Of a stretch of 64,000 nucleotides of DNA, positions 25,503 through 32,979 are shown piece after piece. Origin of the DNA: Streptomyces sp. FIT100 (GTDB taxonomy: Bacteria > Actinomycetota > Actinomycetes > Streptomycetales > Streptomycetaceae); NCBI RefSeq assembly GCF_024584805.1, contig NZ_CP075715.1, positions 7,535,526-7,599,525 of the forward strand, written 5' to 3'. The notes beneath the pieces were generated by a model. The model had not been told where the DNA came from. It worked only from the letters and a program-made list of their open reading frames with translations, and searched no databases. Position 1 is the first letter of the stretch; every line of letters starts with the position of its first letter. The position numbers and the translations under genes were made by a program.

Positions 25503-25843
25503 GAGCCGACCAGGCGGGAGCGGATCAGGAAGCGCACACCCTCGGGCGCCTCCAGTGAGAACCCGCTGCCGCGGCCCTCGACGACGTCGACGATCAGACG
25601 GGTGTGCCGCCATGCCTCGTACTGGCTCGCCGACATCCAGAAGGCCACCGGTTCGGCCACTCCTTCGACCGACAGCCGGGCCAGCAGCACGTCCGAGCCG
25701 CCGGTGCGGAACTCGCCGTCCGGGTAGCACATCGGCGTGCTTCCGTCGCAGCAGCCGCCCGACTGATGGAACATCAGCGGCCCGTGCTCGGCGCGCAGCC
25801 GCCTCAGCAGCTCGGCGGCCGCGGGTGTGAGCTCGACATCCAT
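25499..25843 (-). CDS. DUF779 family protein
   Basis: 114 aa from ATG 25843 (gaggagctgcgg upstream). Diagnostic FHQSGGCCDGSTPMCYPDGE with paired cysteines near residues 31-41, then SQYEAWRHTRLIVDVVEGRG. DUF779 proteins often neighbour aldehyde or alcohol dehydrogenases; none is adjacent here. The Cys-rich motif suggests metal or redox function (inference). Its TAG stop is read from the CTAG junction of MITE C. Confidence 0.9.
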   Translation of the reverse strand: MDVELTPAAAELLRRLRAEHGPLMFHQSGGCCDGSTPMCYPDGEFRTGGSDVLLARLSVEGVAEPVAFWMSASQYEAWRHTRLIVDVVEGRGSGFSLEAPEGVRFLIRSRLVGS

Positions 25844-25970
25844 CCGCAGCTCCTCTCGTTGTCCTCGCCATGCCCGCTCCGGGCCGGCGTGGCAACGGCC
25901 CAGTGAACCCCCTCCGACGTTGCGAGGGGGTTGCACCGGGCCGTGTCATGGCGCGGTCGGACGTCAGGCG

Positions 25971-27902
25971 TCAGGCGAGCCAGTGGTTGCCGGTGACGGC
26001 GATCATCACCTGGAGCTGGATGCTGGAGCCGTAGTAGCTGCCCGAGTCGAGCGGGGTGGCGTTGAGCTTGTTCCACAGGGCGTCCAGCCATGCCTGGCTG
26101 CCGCTGTCGGCCGCCGCTGCCACCGCGAAGGGGGCGATGAAGGCGACGGAGGAGCCGGACTCGGCCACCGTGCCGTCGAGCCGGTAGCCCTGCTGGATGT
26201 TGTTCGGGTTGCCGCCGGTCGCCTGCTTGATCCAGGTGTTCATCTTGCGCACGGCGGCGAGCGAACGGCTGTCACCGGTGGTGAGCGCGTCCACGCCGAT
26301 CCGCCAGGGGTCACGGCAGGCGTTCCACGAGTACGACCCGTCGAGCGGCGACTCCAGCACCTGGCCGACCGCGGGCCGCGGGTTCGACGTGGTGTCCTGG
26401 ACGAAGTCCGGGAGCAGCCCGGTGTTCGGCGCGTACTGCGACTGGAGGCTCGCGATGAGGGACTGGTGCCGGTCCCTGATGGTGTCCCAGGCCGCGTCCC
26501 CGGTCGCCTTCCTGAAGGCGCGGAAGTGGCCGGGCAGCCAGTCGGAGGTGCGGCTGATGGTGTCGTAGCTGCCGGACGACCAGTCGCCGAGGTTGGTCAG
26601 GTTGGTGCCGGAGACGATCTCGCTGCGCTCGATGGCGTTGATGCGCCGGACCGCGAGGTCCTTGTAGTGGTACGTGCCGGTGGTGCTGCCCCACTGCCGG
26701 TCGGCGAGGAGCAGGGCGTAGGCGATCTCCAGGTCGCCGTCGGTGGCGGAGTCGCTGCCGTTCACGCTCTGGCAGGAGACGTTCTGCTCGGCGGCGTGCA
26801 GATCCGCGTCGTTGACCGAGGGGTGGTCGAGGACGTACTTGAGCACGCGGTCGAACGAGGTGCGGGCGTCGGGGTCGGCGCCGGCCATCGTCGCCAGGAT
26901 GGTCAGCCCATATCCCTGGCCCTCGGCGACGTACGGGTGGTCCGCGTCGGGGGAGGCGATGGCGGACCAGCCGTTGCCGCAGTCCGACCTGAGGAAGGCG
27001 CTCTTCCACTGCTGGTAGTAGGCCACGACCTTGGCGTCGTTGGTGGCCTGGCTGCCGGAGACCTTGATGGTGCCCGAGGCGTACGGGAAGGAGTGGCTGC
27101 CGAAGGGCACATTGACCCCCGTGCCGGTGCCGGGGTCGGTGGTGACGTTGACCGTGGTCGTGGCCGGGGAGGTGTTGCCGGCGGCGTCGCGGGCGCGGAC
27201 GGTGAAGCCGTAGGCGGTGCTCGGGGCGAGTCCGGTGACGGTGGCGGTGGTGCCGGTCACGGAGGTGGCGAGGGTGGTGCCGCGGTAGACGTCGTAGCCG
27301 GTGACTGCGACGTTGTCGGTGGCGGCGTTCCAGGCCAGGCTGACGCTGGTGGAAGTCTTCGCGGTGGAGCGGAAGTTGGCGGGGGTGGTGGGGGCCTGGG
27401 TGTCGCCGCCGCCTGGGCCGCCGGGTCCGTCGAGGCTGATGTCGTCGGCGTAGTAGGTGCCGGTGCCGTACCAGCCGTGCAGGTAGATCTCGGCACTGGT
27501 CTGCGAGGCGCCGGTGGTGAAATTGACGGTCAGCTGGGTGTACGACCCGCTCGAAGCGGCCCAGGTCGAGGTGGCGCCGGTGACGCCGAGGTAGACATTG
27601 CTGCCGCGGACCCAGCCGGTGAGGCTGTAGGCGGTGTTGGGCTGCACGGACACGGTCTGGGTGCACTTGGCGTTGTCGCTCGCGCTCGCGGCTCCGGCCA
27701 GCGCCTTCGTACCGCCGTGCACGGGCGAGCTCACCACGGACCCCAGTCCGCCGCTGCACGACCAGCCGGACAGGGAGCCGCTCTCGAAGCCGGGGTTGGT
27801 GAGCAGATTGGCGGCATGGGCCGGGCCGGGCACGACGAGCACCGCGGCCGCTGCCATGAGGGTCGTGCCTGCTGTGCCGAGCAGGCGTGATCGCAAACGC
27901 AC
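25971..27902 (-). CDS. secreted GH8 glycoside hydrolase with CBM-like and Fn3 domains
   Basis: 643 aa from GTG 27902, which has GGGAGG 4-5 nt upstream. Order: signal peptide (LLGTAGTTLMAAAAVLVVPG, cleavage near AHA, residue ~30); a carbohydrate-binding-like domain (NLLTNPGFESGSLSGWSCSG ... YYADDISLDGP, to ~165); Gly-rich linker; fibronectin type III (APTTPANFRSTAKTSTSVSL, ~170-260); then GH8. The catalytic module shows VAEGQGYGLTILATMAG (general acid Glu) and DGDLEIAYALLLADRQW (general base Asp). GH8 enzymes cleave beta-1,4 glucan, chitosan or xylan; which one is not evident. A 19-bp perfect palindrome lies 111 nt upstream. Confidence 0.93.
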   Translation of the reverse strand: MRLRSRLLGTAGTTLMAAAAVLVVPGPAHAANLLTNPGFESGSLSGWSCSGGLGSVVSSPVHGGTKALAGAASASDNAKCTQTVSVQPNTAYSLTGWVRGSNVYLGVTGATSTWAASSGSYTQLTVNFTTGASQTSAEIYLHGWYGTGTYYADDISLDGPGGPGGGDTQAPTTPANFRSTAKTSTSVSLAWNAATDNVAVTGYDVYRGTTLATSVTGTTATVTGLAPSTAYGFTVRARDAAGNTSPATTTVNVTTDPGTGTGVNVPFGSHSFPYASGTIKVSGSQATNDAKVVAYYQQWKSAFLRSDCGNGWSAIASPDADHPYVAEGQGYGLTILATMAGADPDARTSFDRVLKYVLDHPSVNDADLHAAEQNVSCQSVNGSDSATDGDLEIAYALLLADRQWGSTTGTYHYKDLAVRRINAIERSEIVSGTNLTNLGDWSSGSYDTISRTSDWLPGHFRAFRKATGDAAWDTIRDRHQSLIASLQSQYAPNTGLLPDFVQDTTSNPRPAVGQVLESPLDGSYSWNACRDPWRIGVDALTTGDSRSLAAVRKMNTWIKQATGGNPNNIQQGYRLDGTVAESGSSVAFIAPFAVAAAADSGSQAWLDALWNKLNATPLDSGSYYGSSIQLQVMIAVTGNHWLA

Positions 27903-28012
27903 AGGACCTCCCGAAGGGCGGGATGGAGGGGGACGGAGAACCGGGACGGAAAACCGTGGGGGCGATGGCACGACAGCTTCGTGACCGTGGCGGTTCACCG
28001 TCAAGGGCTTTG

Positions 28013-28031
28013 GTTAGGAAACTTTCCTAAC
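28013..28031. promoter_or_regulatory. 19-bp perfect palindrome, probable operator for the GH8 gene
   Basis: Arms GTTAGGAAA and TTTCCTAAC separated by one C. It is AT-rich against a very GC-rich background and lies between the divergent GH8 gene (start 27902) and ACT-domain gene (start 28165). Similar TTAGGAAA palindromes precede secreted polysaccharide hydrolase genes in streptomycetes as far as I recall. The regulator is not identified. Confidence 0.75.
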
Positions 28032-28164
28032 GTGCCGGGAACGCGGAGTTCTGCACGAACTCGTGGTGCTCGTGGTGCTGGTGGTGCCGGTGATTCCCCA
28101 TGGTGCTGCATGGTGGTGCAGCGGCGATCCTGCTCGGGCTGATCCGGCCGCCTAGTGTGGGGCC

Positions 28165-28563
28165 GTGAGCGGTGAGCGAGAACTACGGACTCTGCTGAGC
28201 GGCATGCGCCCGGAACTGAACCCGGGGCGCTATGTCTTCACCACCGTCGACGGTGGTATCCCGGCCGGGGTGACGCCCGTGGTCACCGTCCGCGAACCGG
28301 AGGGTGTGACACTCGTGGTCCCGCTGGGGGAGGCGGACGCGGCAGGACTCGCCTACGACTACGTGGCGGGCTGGATCACACTGCGGGTCCACTCAGCCCT
28401 GGACGCCGTCGGCCTGACGGCCGCCGTCGCCAGGGAACTCGCCGACGCGGGCCTGAGCTGCAACGTGGTCGCCGGCTTCCACCACGACCACCTCTTCGTC
28501 CCGTACGAGCGCGCCGCCGCGGCGGTCACCCTGCTGGACGGCCTCGCGCGGCGGTCCGTCTGA
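28165..28563 (+). CDS. ACT-domain protein
   Basis: 132 aa from GTG 28165. Begins LRTLLSGMRPELNPGRYVFT, and the C-terminal half (HSALDAVGLTAAVARELADA, then NVVAGFHHDHLFVPYERA) is a compact ACT-like ligand-binding fold of the kind found alone in small proteins annotated as ACT domain-containing. Usually about 130 aa, so full length. It may bind amino acids; no partner gene is adjacent. Confidence 0.83.
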   Translation: MSGERELRTLLSGMRPELNPGRYVFTTVDGGIPAGVTPVVTVREPEGVTLVVPLGEADAAGLAYDYVAGWITLRVHSALDAVGLTAAVARELADAGLSCNVVAGFHHDHLFVPYERAAAAVTLLDGLARRSV

Positions 28564-28685
28564 CCGCGGTCCTTCCGGCCGGTTCCGGCCGGTTCCGACC
28601 GCGCTTCGGCCGCGCTTCGGCCGGGCTCCCGCCGGGCTTCGGCCGGGCTCCCGCCGTGCTCCGGCGGCGCTACGGCAGCCGGCGC

Positions 28686-28919
28686 TCAGGCGTGGTCGAC
28701 GAGCTCGGCGACGCCCCGCTGGCGCGCGCAGTGCGCGCAGCAGAAGAACTGGCCGTTCGACTGGAGGCCGTGGCCGAGGATGCGGCACTGGCAGTTGTCG
28801 CAGATCGGTGCCATCTTCTGGGCGGCGCACTCGATGCTGTCGAAGGTGTGCACGGCGCCTGCGGCATGCACCTCGAACGTCAGATCGTAGTCGTTGTGGC
28901 AGACTTCGCACACGGCCAT
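28686..28919 (-). CDS. prokaryotic metallothionein-like cysteine-rich protein
   Basis: 77 aa from ATG 28919. Nine cysteines are arranged as CEVC, C, CDNCQC, and CCAHC (MAVCEVCHNDYDLTFEVHAA ... APICDNCQCRILGHGLQSNG ... FFCCAHCARQRG), with several His. This is the pattern of the small actinobacterial proteins grouped with prokaryotic metallothioneins, which bind Zn2+ or similar metals in the cytoplasm. Convergent with the ACT-domain gene; the space between is a GC-rich repeat-like tract (28565-28680). Confidence 0.8.
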   Translation of the reverse strand: MAVCEVCHNDYDLTFEVHAAGAVHTFDSIECAAQKMAPICDNCQCRILGHGLQSNGQFFCCAHCARQRGVAELVDHA

Positions 28920-29131
28920 GGACGATCAGCTCCTCGTTGCTGCGGTGACACGGCGGGGCCGCCGGGCGGCACCCCTGGAAGGTATCGGGACGGCGCGCCG
29001 AACCCAGGTCGGCGCGTTGACCGAGGTCCCGCCGGCGGGCGGGAATCACCCGCCCGGACGCGGAGCCCCGACACGCGGCAGCCCCCGGGCGGCGGACCGG
29101 AGGCCCGGCGCCCGGAGGCGGTCACCGTCGC

Positions 29132-30376
29132 TCACGCACCAGGGGGTTCGAGCACGACGGGCAGCTCCGCGAGACCGCGGAAGGCGGGGAACGGAACCTC
29201 CATCCACGGCGCCTCACGCGCCGGGTCGGCCAGCGCCACCCTGGGGAAGCGGCTGAACAGGCCGGTGAGCGCGAGTTGCGTCTCCAGCCTGGCCAGCGGT
29301 GCTCCCAGGCAGTAGTGGCCGCCGTGACCGAACCCCAGATGGGCGTTCTGCGCGTTGCCCGGTCGCCGCACGTCGAACTCGTCCGGCCTGTCGAACTTCC
29401 GCGGGTCGCGGTTGGCCGACGTGAGCGCGATCTGGACGAGGGCGCCCTTCGGGATCCGCGTCCCGCCGATCTCCACGTCCTCCGTGGCGTAACGGAACGT
29501 GGCACTCTCCACCGAGCCCTCGAAACGCACGAGCTCCTCGACCGCGGGCGCGATCAGTTCCTGGTCCTCCTGCACGGCGCGCAGCTGTGCGGGATGGGCC
29601 AGGAGGTGGTACACGGCGTTGCCGATGAGGTACGCGGTCGTCTTGTGACCCGCGAACATCAGCAGGAACGCCGTCGAGACCAGCTCGTTCTCGGTGAGCC
29701 CGCCTTCCGCGTCCTGCACGGCGGTCAGGGCGCTCAGCAGATCCTCTCCCGGACGGCTCCGCTTGCGCGCGATGAGGTCCGTGAAGTAGGCGTGGAGATC
29801 CTCCTCCGCCTTCTGCTGGGCCCGCTTGGACTCCTCGCTGAAGCCGGTCTGCGCCACCGTGGTGGACAGCTCCTGCATCCGCGACCGCTCGTCCGGCGGC
29901 ACGCCGAGGAGTTCGCAGATCACCGTGATCGGCAGCGGGAAGGCGAACGCGGGCAGCAGGTCCACCGGTTCCCCGGTGGGGCACGCGTCGAGCAGCCGCC
30001 CGACGACGTCCTGGATCTGCCCTCGCAGGGCCTCCACGCGGCGCGGGGTGAACTCGGAGTTGACGAGTTTGCGCAGCCGGGTGTGCTTGGGCGGGTCGGA
30101 GTTGAGCATGTTGTCGTCCAGCGCCACCGACGAGTCACCGAAGATGCTCCGGTACGCGTCCATGGCCCCGTACATGTCCTTGCTCAGCCGCGGGTCCGAA
30201 AGGGCCGCCCGCGCGTCCTCGTACCGCGTGATCAGATATGTCTCGTTGCCGTGCGGCGGCTTCATCGGGCAGACGGGCGCCGTGTCCCGGAGGTGGGCGT
30301 AGACCGGGTGCGGGTTTCGCCGGTACTCCGGCGTGCACCGCTCGGCTGCGGCGACGGGGTCGTGCGTTGTCGTCAC
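29132..30376 (-). CDS. cytochrome P450 (CYP107-like)
   Basis: 414 aa from GTG 30376, overlapping the amidohydrolase stop as GTGA. The heme loop FGHGGHYCLGAPLARLE holds the Cys ligand. The K-helix ExxR is in EELVRFEGS, and the I-helix reads LLMFAGHKTTAYLIGN. The I-helix is notable: the acidic residue before TT (AGxE/DTT) is Lys. It uses ferredoxin partners not encoded nearby. Last gene of a four-gene overlapping operon with a monooxygenase, a dehydrogenase and an amidohydrolase, so it likely hydroxylates the small molecule handled by that operon. Confidence 0.93.
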   Translation of the reverse strand: MTTTHDPVAAAERCTPEYRRNPHPVYAHLRDTAPVCPMKPPHGNETYLITRYEDARAALSDPRLSKDMYGAMDAYRSIFGDSSVALDDNMLNSDPPKHTRLRKLVNSEFTPRRVEALRGQIQDVVGRLLDACPTGEPVDLLPAFAFPLPITVICELLGVPPDERSRMQELSTTVAQTGFSEESKRAQQKAEEDLHAYFTDLIARKRSRPGEDLLSALTAVQDAEGGLTENELVSTAFLLMFAGHKTTAYLIGNAVYHLLAHPAQLRAVQEDQELIAPAVEELVRFEGSVESATFRYATEDVEIGGTRIPKGALVQIALTSANRDPRKFDRPDEFDVRRPGNAQNAHLGFGHGGHYCLGAPLARLETQLALTGLFSRFPRVALADPAREAPWMEVPFPAFRGLAELPVVLEPPGA

Positions 30377-31359
30377 GGACGGCTCCTGAGGTCGAAGAGG
30401 GCCTCGGCATTGCCGCCGAGGATCCGCTGCTGCGACGCCTTGTCGACAGGCAGCTTCTCGATCATGCGGATGAGGTCCTCCAGCGGCGCCGCCAGCGGCG
30501 GCGAGTCGGTGCCGAACAGCATCCGTTCGGGCCCCAGCACCTCCGCGTTCAGGCTCAGATGCGCCGAGCTGTACGGGCTGGTGTCGACGTACATGCGCTG
30601 GAGCGCCTCGGCCGGGTCGGCGGCCGGCGGGTTCTCCGCCGAGGGGGCGGAAGGCGGCGCGGCCGGCCGAGCGGACGGCGGCGCCCCCCCGCCCCAGTGC
30701 CGGGGCCGCGCCGCCGTCTGGAGGCGCTCCGCCAGCAGCGCCATCGCGCCGCCGCCGGTCGCACCGATCAGACGCAGACCGGGATACTTGTCCAGCCATC
30801 CCGCGAAGGCGATCATCGCCATGCCCATGGTGACGTCGCCGAAGCGGCCGATCTGCTCGACGAAGCCGATGTTCTCGACCCGTTCCGTGCCGGCCGGTTC
30901 GGCCGGCGCGTGCACCAGGACCGGTACCCCCGCCTCCGCCGCCAGCGCGAAGAAGGAGTCGGCCCGGGGCGAGCCGAGCAGCTCACCGTGGACGCTGGAG
31001 GTGGTGATCAGGCCGACGAAGGCGGGATCCGCCAGCGTCTCCCTGACCCCTTCCAGATGATCGTCGTCGCCGAACGGGTTCGCGTAGACGTACCCGCGCA
31101 GCTGGTCCGGGTGCGAGGCGATCAGCCCCGACATCCAGGCGTGGAAGGCGCGGAGCCGGTCACGCGGCTGCTGGTAGTTGTCGACGCCCGGGACCCGCGC
31201 CATCGCACCGGCACCGACCGGGCTGCCGATGATGGTGAGGTCGATCCCGGCCTGGGCGCGGGCGGCCAGCATGCCGTCGACGTCCGTGAGGCTGGGGGGC
31301 ATGGGGAAACGCCGGGCGGCCTCCGGTGGGGAGAGATGCCCGTGGATGTCGATGATCAT
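30373..31359 (-). CDS. amidohydrolase_2 family (ACMSD-like) metal-dependent hydrolase/decarboxylase
   Basis: 328 aa from ATG 31359. The first metal motif is MIIDIHGHLSPPEAA (HxH), a middle His is in VPVLVHAPAE, and the late Asp is in MLFGTDSPPLAAPLEDLIRM. This matches the amidohydrolase-related TIM barrel that includes aminocarboxymuconate-semialdehyde decarboxylase and aromatic-acid decarboxylases. A Pro/Ala-rich insert (PPSARPAAPPSAPSAENPP) interrupts the fold near residue 240. It overlaps both neighbours by 4 nt. Reaction unassigned; non-oxidative decarboxylation is plausible. Confidence 0.87.
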   Translation of the reverse strand: MIIDIHGHLSPPEAARRFPMPPSLTDVDGMLAARAQAGIDLTIIGSPVGAGAMARVPGVDNYQQPRDRLRAFHAWMSGLIASHPDQLRGYVYANPFGDDDHLEGVRETLADPAFVGLITTSSVHGELLGSPRADSFFALAAEAGVPVLVHAPAEPAGTERVENIGFVEQIGRFGDVTMGMAMIAFAGWLDKYPGLRLIGATGGGAMALLAERLQTAARPRHWGGGAPPSARPAAPPSAPSAENPPAADPAEALQRMYVDTSPYSSAHLSLNAEVLGPERMLFGTDSPPLAAPLEDLIRMIEKLPVDKASQQRILGGNAEALFDLRSRP

Positions 31360-32240
31360 GTGTCGGTTCCCGGGTTCGGTGTGAGGGCGTGGGTGACCGC
31401 GGCGCAGTCCTCGTCGCCGTGGCCCTGCTCGGTCGCGCGGAGGTGGGTCAGCGCGGCCGCCGCCGCGAGCGGCAGCAGCAGTCCGACGGCCTCGGCCTGC
31501 TCCTCGGCGAGCCGGAGGTCCTTGGCCATGAGGCGCAGCCGGAAGTCCGGCTTGTCGTAGCGGCCGGCGGCCATCCGCTTCGACTTGAACGCCATGACCG
31601 GCGAGGCGAAGCCGCTGCCCGCGATCGTCCTGAGGACACGCTGCCGGTCCAGGCCGGTGGCGGCCGCCAGCTCCACGGCCTCGGCCAGGGCCTGCACCTC
31701 TATCCCCATGAGGAGATTGAGGAGCAGCTTCATCCGCATGCCGGAGCCGAGCTCGCCGAGGTGGACGACCTCCTTGCCCAGCAGTTCGAGCAGCGGCCGC
31801 CCGGCGCTGAAGGTCCGTTCCTCGCCGCCGACGAACAGCCGCAGCTCGCCGCTGCGGGCGTGCTCCCGGTTGCCGAGCATGCCGACGTCGAGCACGGAGG
31901 GGGTGTCCCCGGCGAGGCGGACCACCTCGTCGGGGGCCACCGTGCTGGCGCAGAACAGGGCGCCGGGGTAGTGGCCCCCGGACAGCACTCCGCCCGGCCC
32001 CCTCAGCACGTGGCCGAGGGCTTCGCCGTCGGCCACGGTGCAGATGGCGGCGCTGGTGCCCTCGACCGCATCGGCCGGGTGGGCCGCGGCGTAGGCGCCT
32101 GCCTTGGCGAGCGGCTCGGTCCGCTCGGCGGTACGGTTCCAGACCCGCACCTGCACGCCCTGGTCGAGCAGGCGGGTGGCGAGGCCGGAGCCCATGGTTC
32201 CGAGTCCGAGGACGGCCACAGGGCCGTGGGCGCGGGTCAT
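31356..32240 (-). CDS. NAD(P)-dependent beta-hydroxyacid dehydrogenase-family oxidoreductase
   Basis: 294 aa from ATG 32240. The N-terminal Rossmann motif is VAVLGLGTMGSGLATRLLDQ. The middle has GELGSGMRMKLLLNLLMGIEVQALAEAVEL with the conserved catalytic Lys (KLLLN), and the C-terminal helical domain ends in the operon overlap. This is the 3-hydroxyisobutyrate/tartronate-semialdehyde dehydrogenase family. In the usual substrate loop (G.VG.G..AK) the Ala is replaced (GSGMRMK). It probably oxidises or reduces an intermediate of the P450 operon. Confidence 0.88.
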   Translation of the reverse strand: MTRAHGPVAVLGLGTMGSGLATRLLDQGVQVRVWNRTAERTEPLAKAGAYAAAHPADAVEGTSAAICTVADGEALGHVLRGPGGVLSGGHYPGALFCASTVAPDEVVRLAGDTPSVLDVGMLGNREHARSGELRLFVGGEERTFSAGRPLLELLGKEVVHLGELGSGMRMKLLLNLLMGIEVQALAEAVELAAATGLDRQRVLRTIAGSGFASPVMAFKSKRMAAGRYDKPDFRLRLMAKDLRLAEEQAEAVGLLLPLAAAAALTHLRATEQGHGDEDCAAVTHALTPNPGTDT

Positions 32241-32597
32241 GACGTCGCCTCCACGGTCTCCTTGTGCGCCTCCACCGTCTCCTTGACGACCCGGAAGCGC
32301 AGCGACTGGGTCGCGTCGACCCACTTGCGCAGCGGGGCCACCAGCTCGCGGTGCTCCTCGCTCTGCTGCCAGGCGAAGAAGTCCTCGGCGGTCTCCCACT
32401 CACTGGTGATCACCCATTGGCGGGTGCCGTCGACGGGTGCTCCGAGTCTGTCGATGATGTGCCCAGGGGTACGGGCCACGGACTTCCGGATCTGCTCGTA
32501 CATATCCAGAAATCCTTGCTCGCCGCCCTCGATGACGTGGACCGCGAACACCACGGACAGCTTTTCGGCCGATCGGCCGTTCTGCACAGTGCCCATG
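32237..32597 (-). CDS. antibiotic biosynthesis monooxygenase (ABM)-domain protein
   Basis: 119 aa from ATG 32597 behind AGGAGGAG. The ferredoxin-like ABM fold is visible as LSVVFAVHVIEGGEQGFLDM, SVARTPGHIIDRLGAPVDG, WVITSEWETAEDFFAWQQSE and EHRELVAPLRKWV. ABM proteins catalyse cofactor-free oxygenation of aromatic polyketides or act in heme/quinol turnover. First gene of the four-gene overlapping operon, divergent from the PP2C phosphatase gene. Confidence 0.85.
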
Positions 32598-32979
32598 TCT
32601 CCTCCTGAAGGTGAGATCCGGCAGGACACGATTCCTACCGACTCATGGCCCCCAGGGGCGCGCAACTCCGAATGGGGGACGCCCCAATGGCGGCATGGGC
32701 CGCCGCCGCGGGGGTTGGTCCGTACGGGTGATCGCTGAAGTGGCCCCCGGCAGGGCGTTCGTGGGCACCGGGTGTCACACGAACGGGGCGCCGTACGGGC
32801 CTTGGCCATCCGCCCACGGTCCTGCTCCCGGGCCGTGGCGGCCCGGCCGGGCGGGCGGCGCCCGCCGGGACGCCGCCGGGTGGCGGAACGGGCTCGTACG
32901 CGCCGCCGGACCGATCGGTTGCGCAGCGTCAGCGTCAGGCGGATTCTGGAACCTGATGAAGCGGGCCGGTGAGGGCGTC
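32598..32979. other. divergent promoter region, about 380 bp
   Basis: Must carry promoters for the ABM/P450 operon (leftward) and the PP2C phosphatase (rightward). The frame of the phosphatase is open across it back to 32611 but with low coding character. GGCGGCATGGGCCGCCGCC near 32690 can fold. No clear operator. Confidence 0.4.

Noticed and set aside
25827..27890. Long plus-strand frame opposite the GH8 gene
   Set aside because: Gly/Val/Ala-rich shadow; the GH8 frame has signal peptide, Fn3 and catalytic motifs.
29132..32597. Core of a polyketide or peptide biosynthetic cluster
   Set aside because: No PKS, NRPS, terpene synthase or RiPP precursor is in the window; the operon is treated as a stand-alone small pathway.
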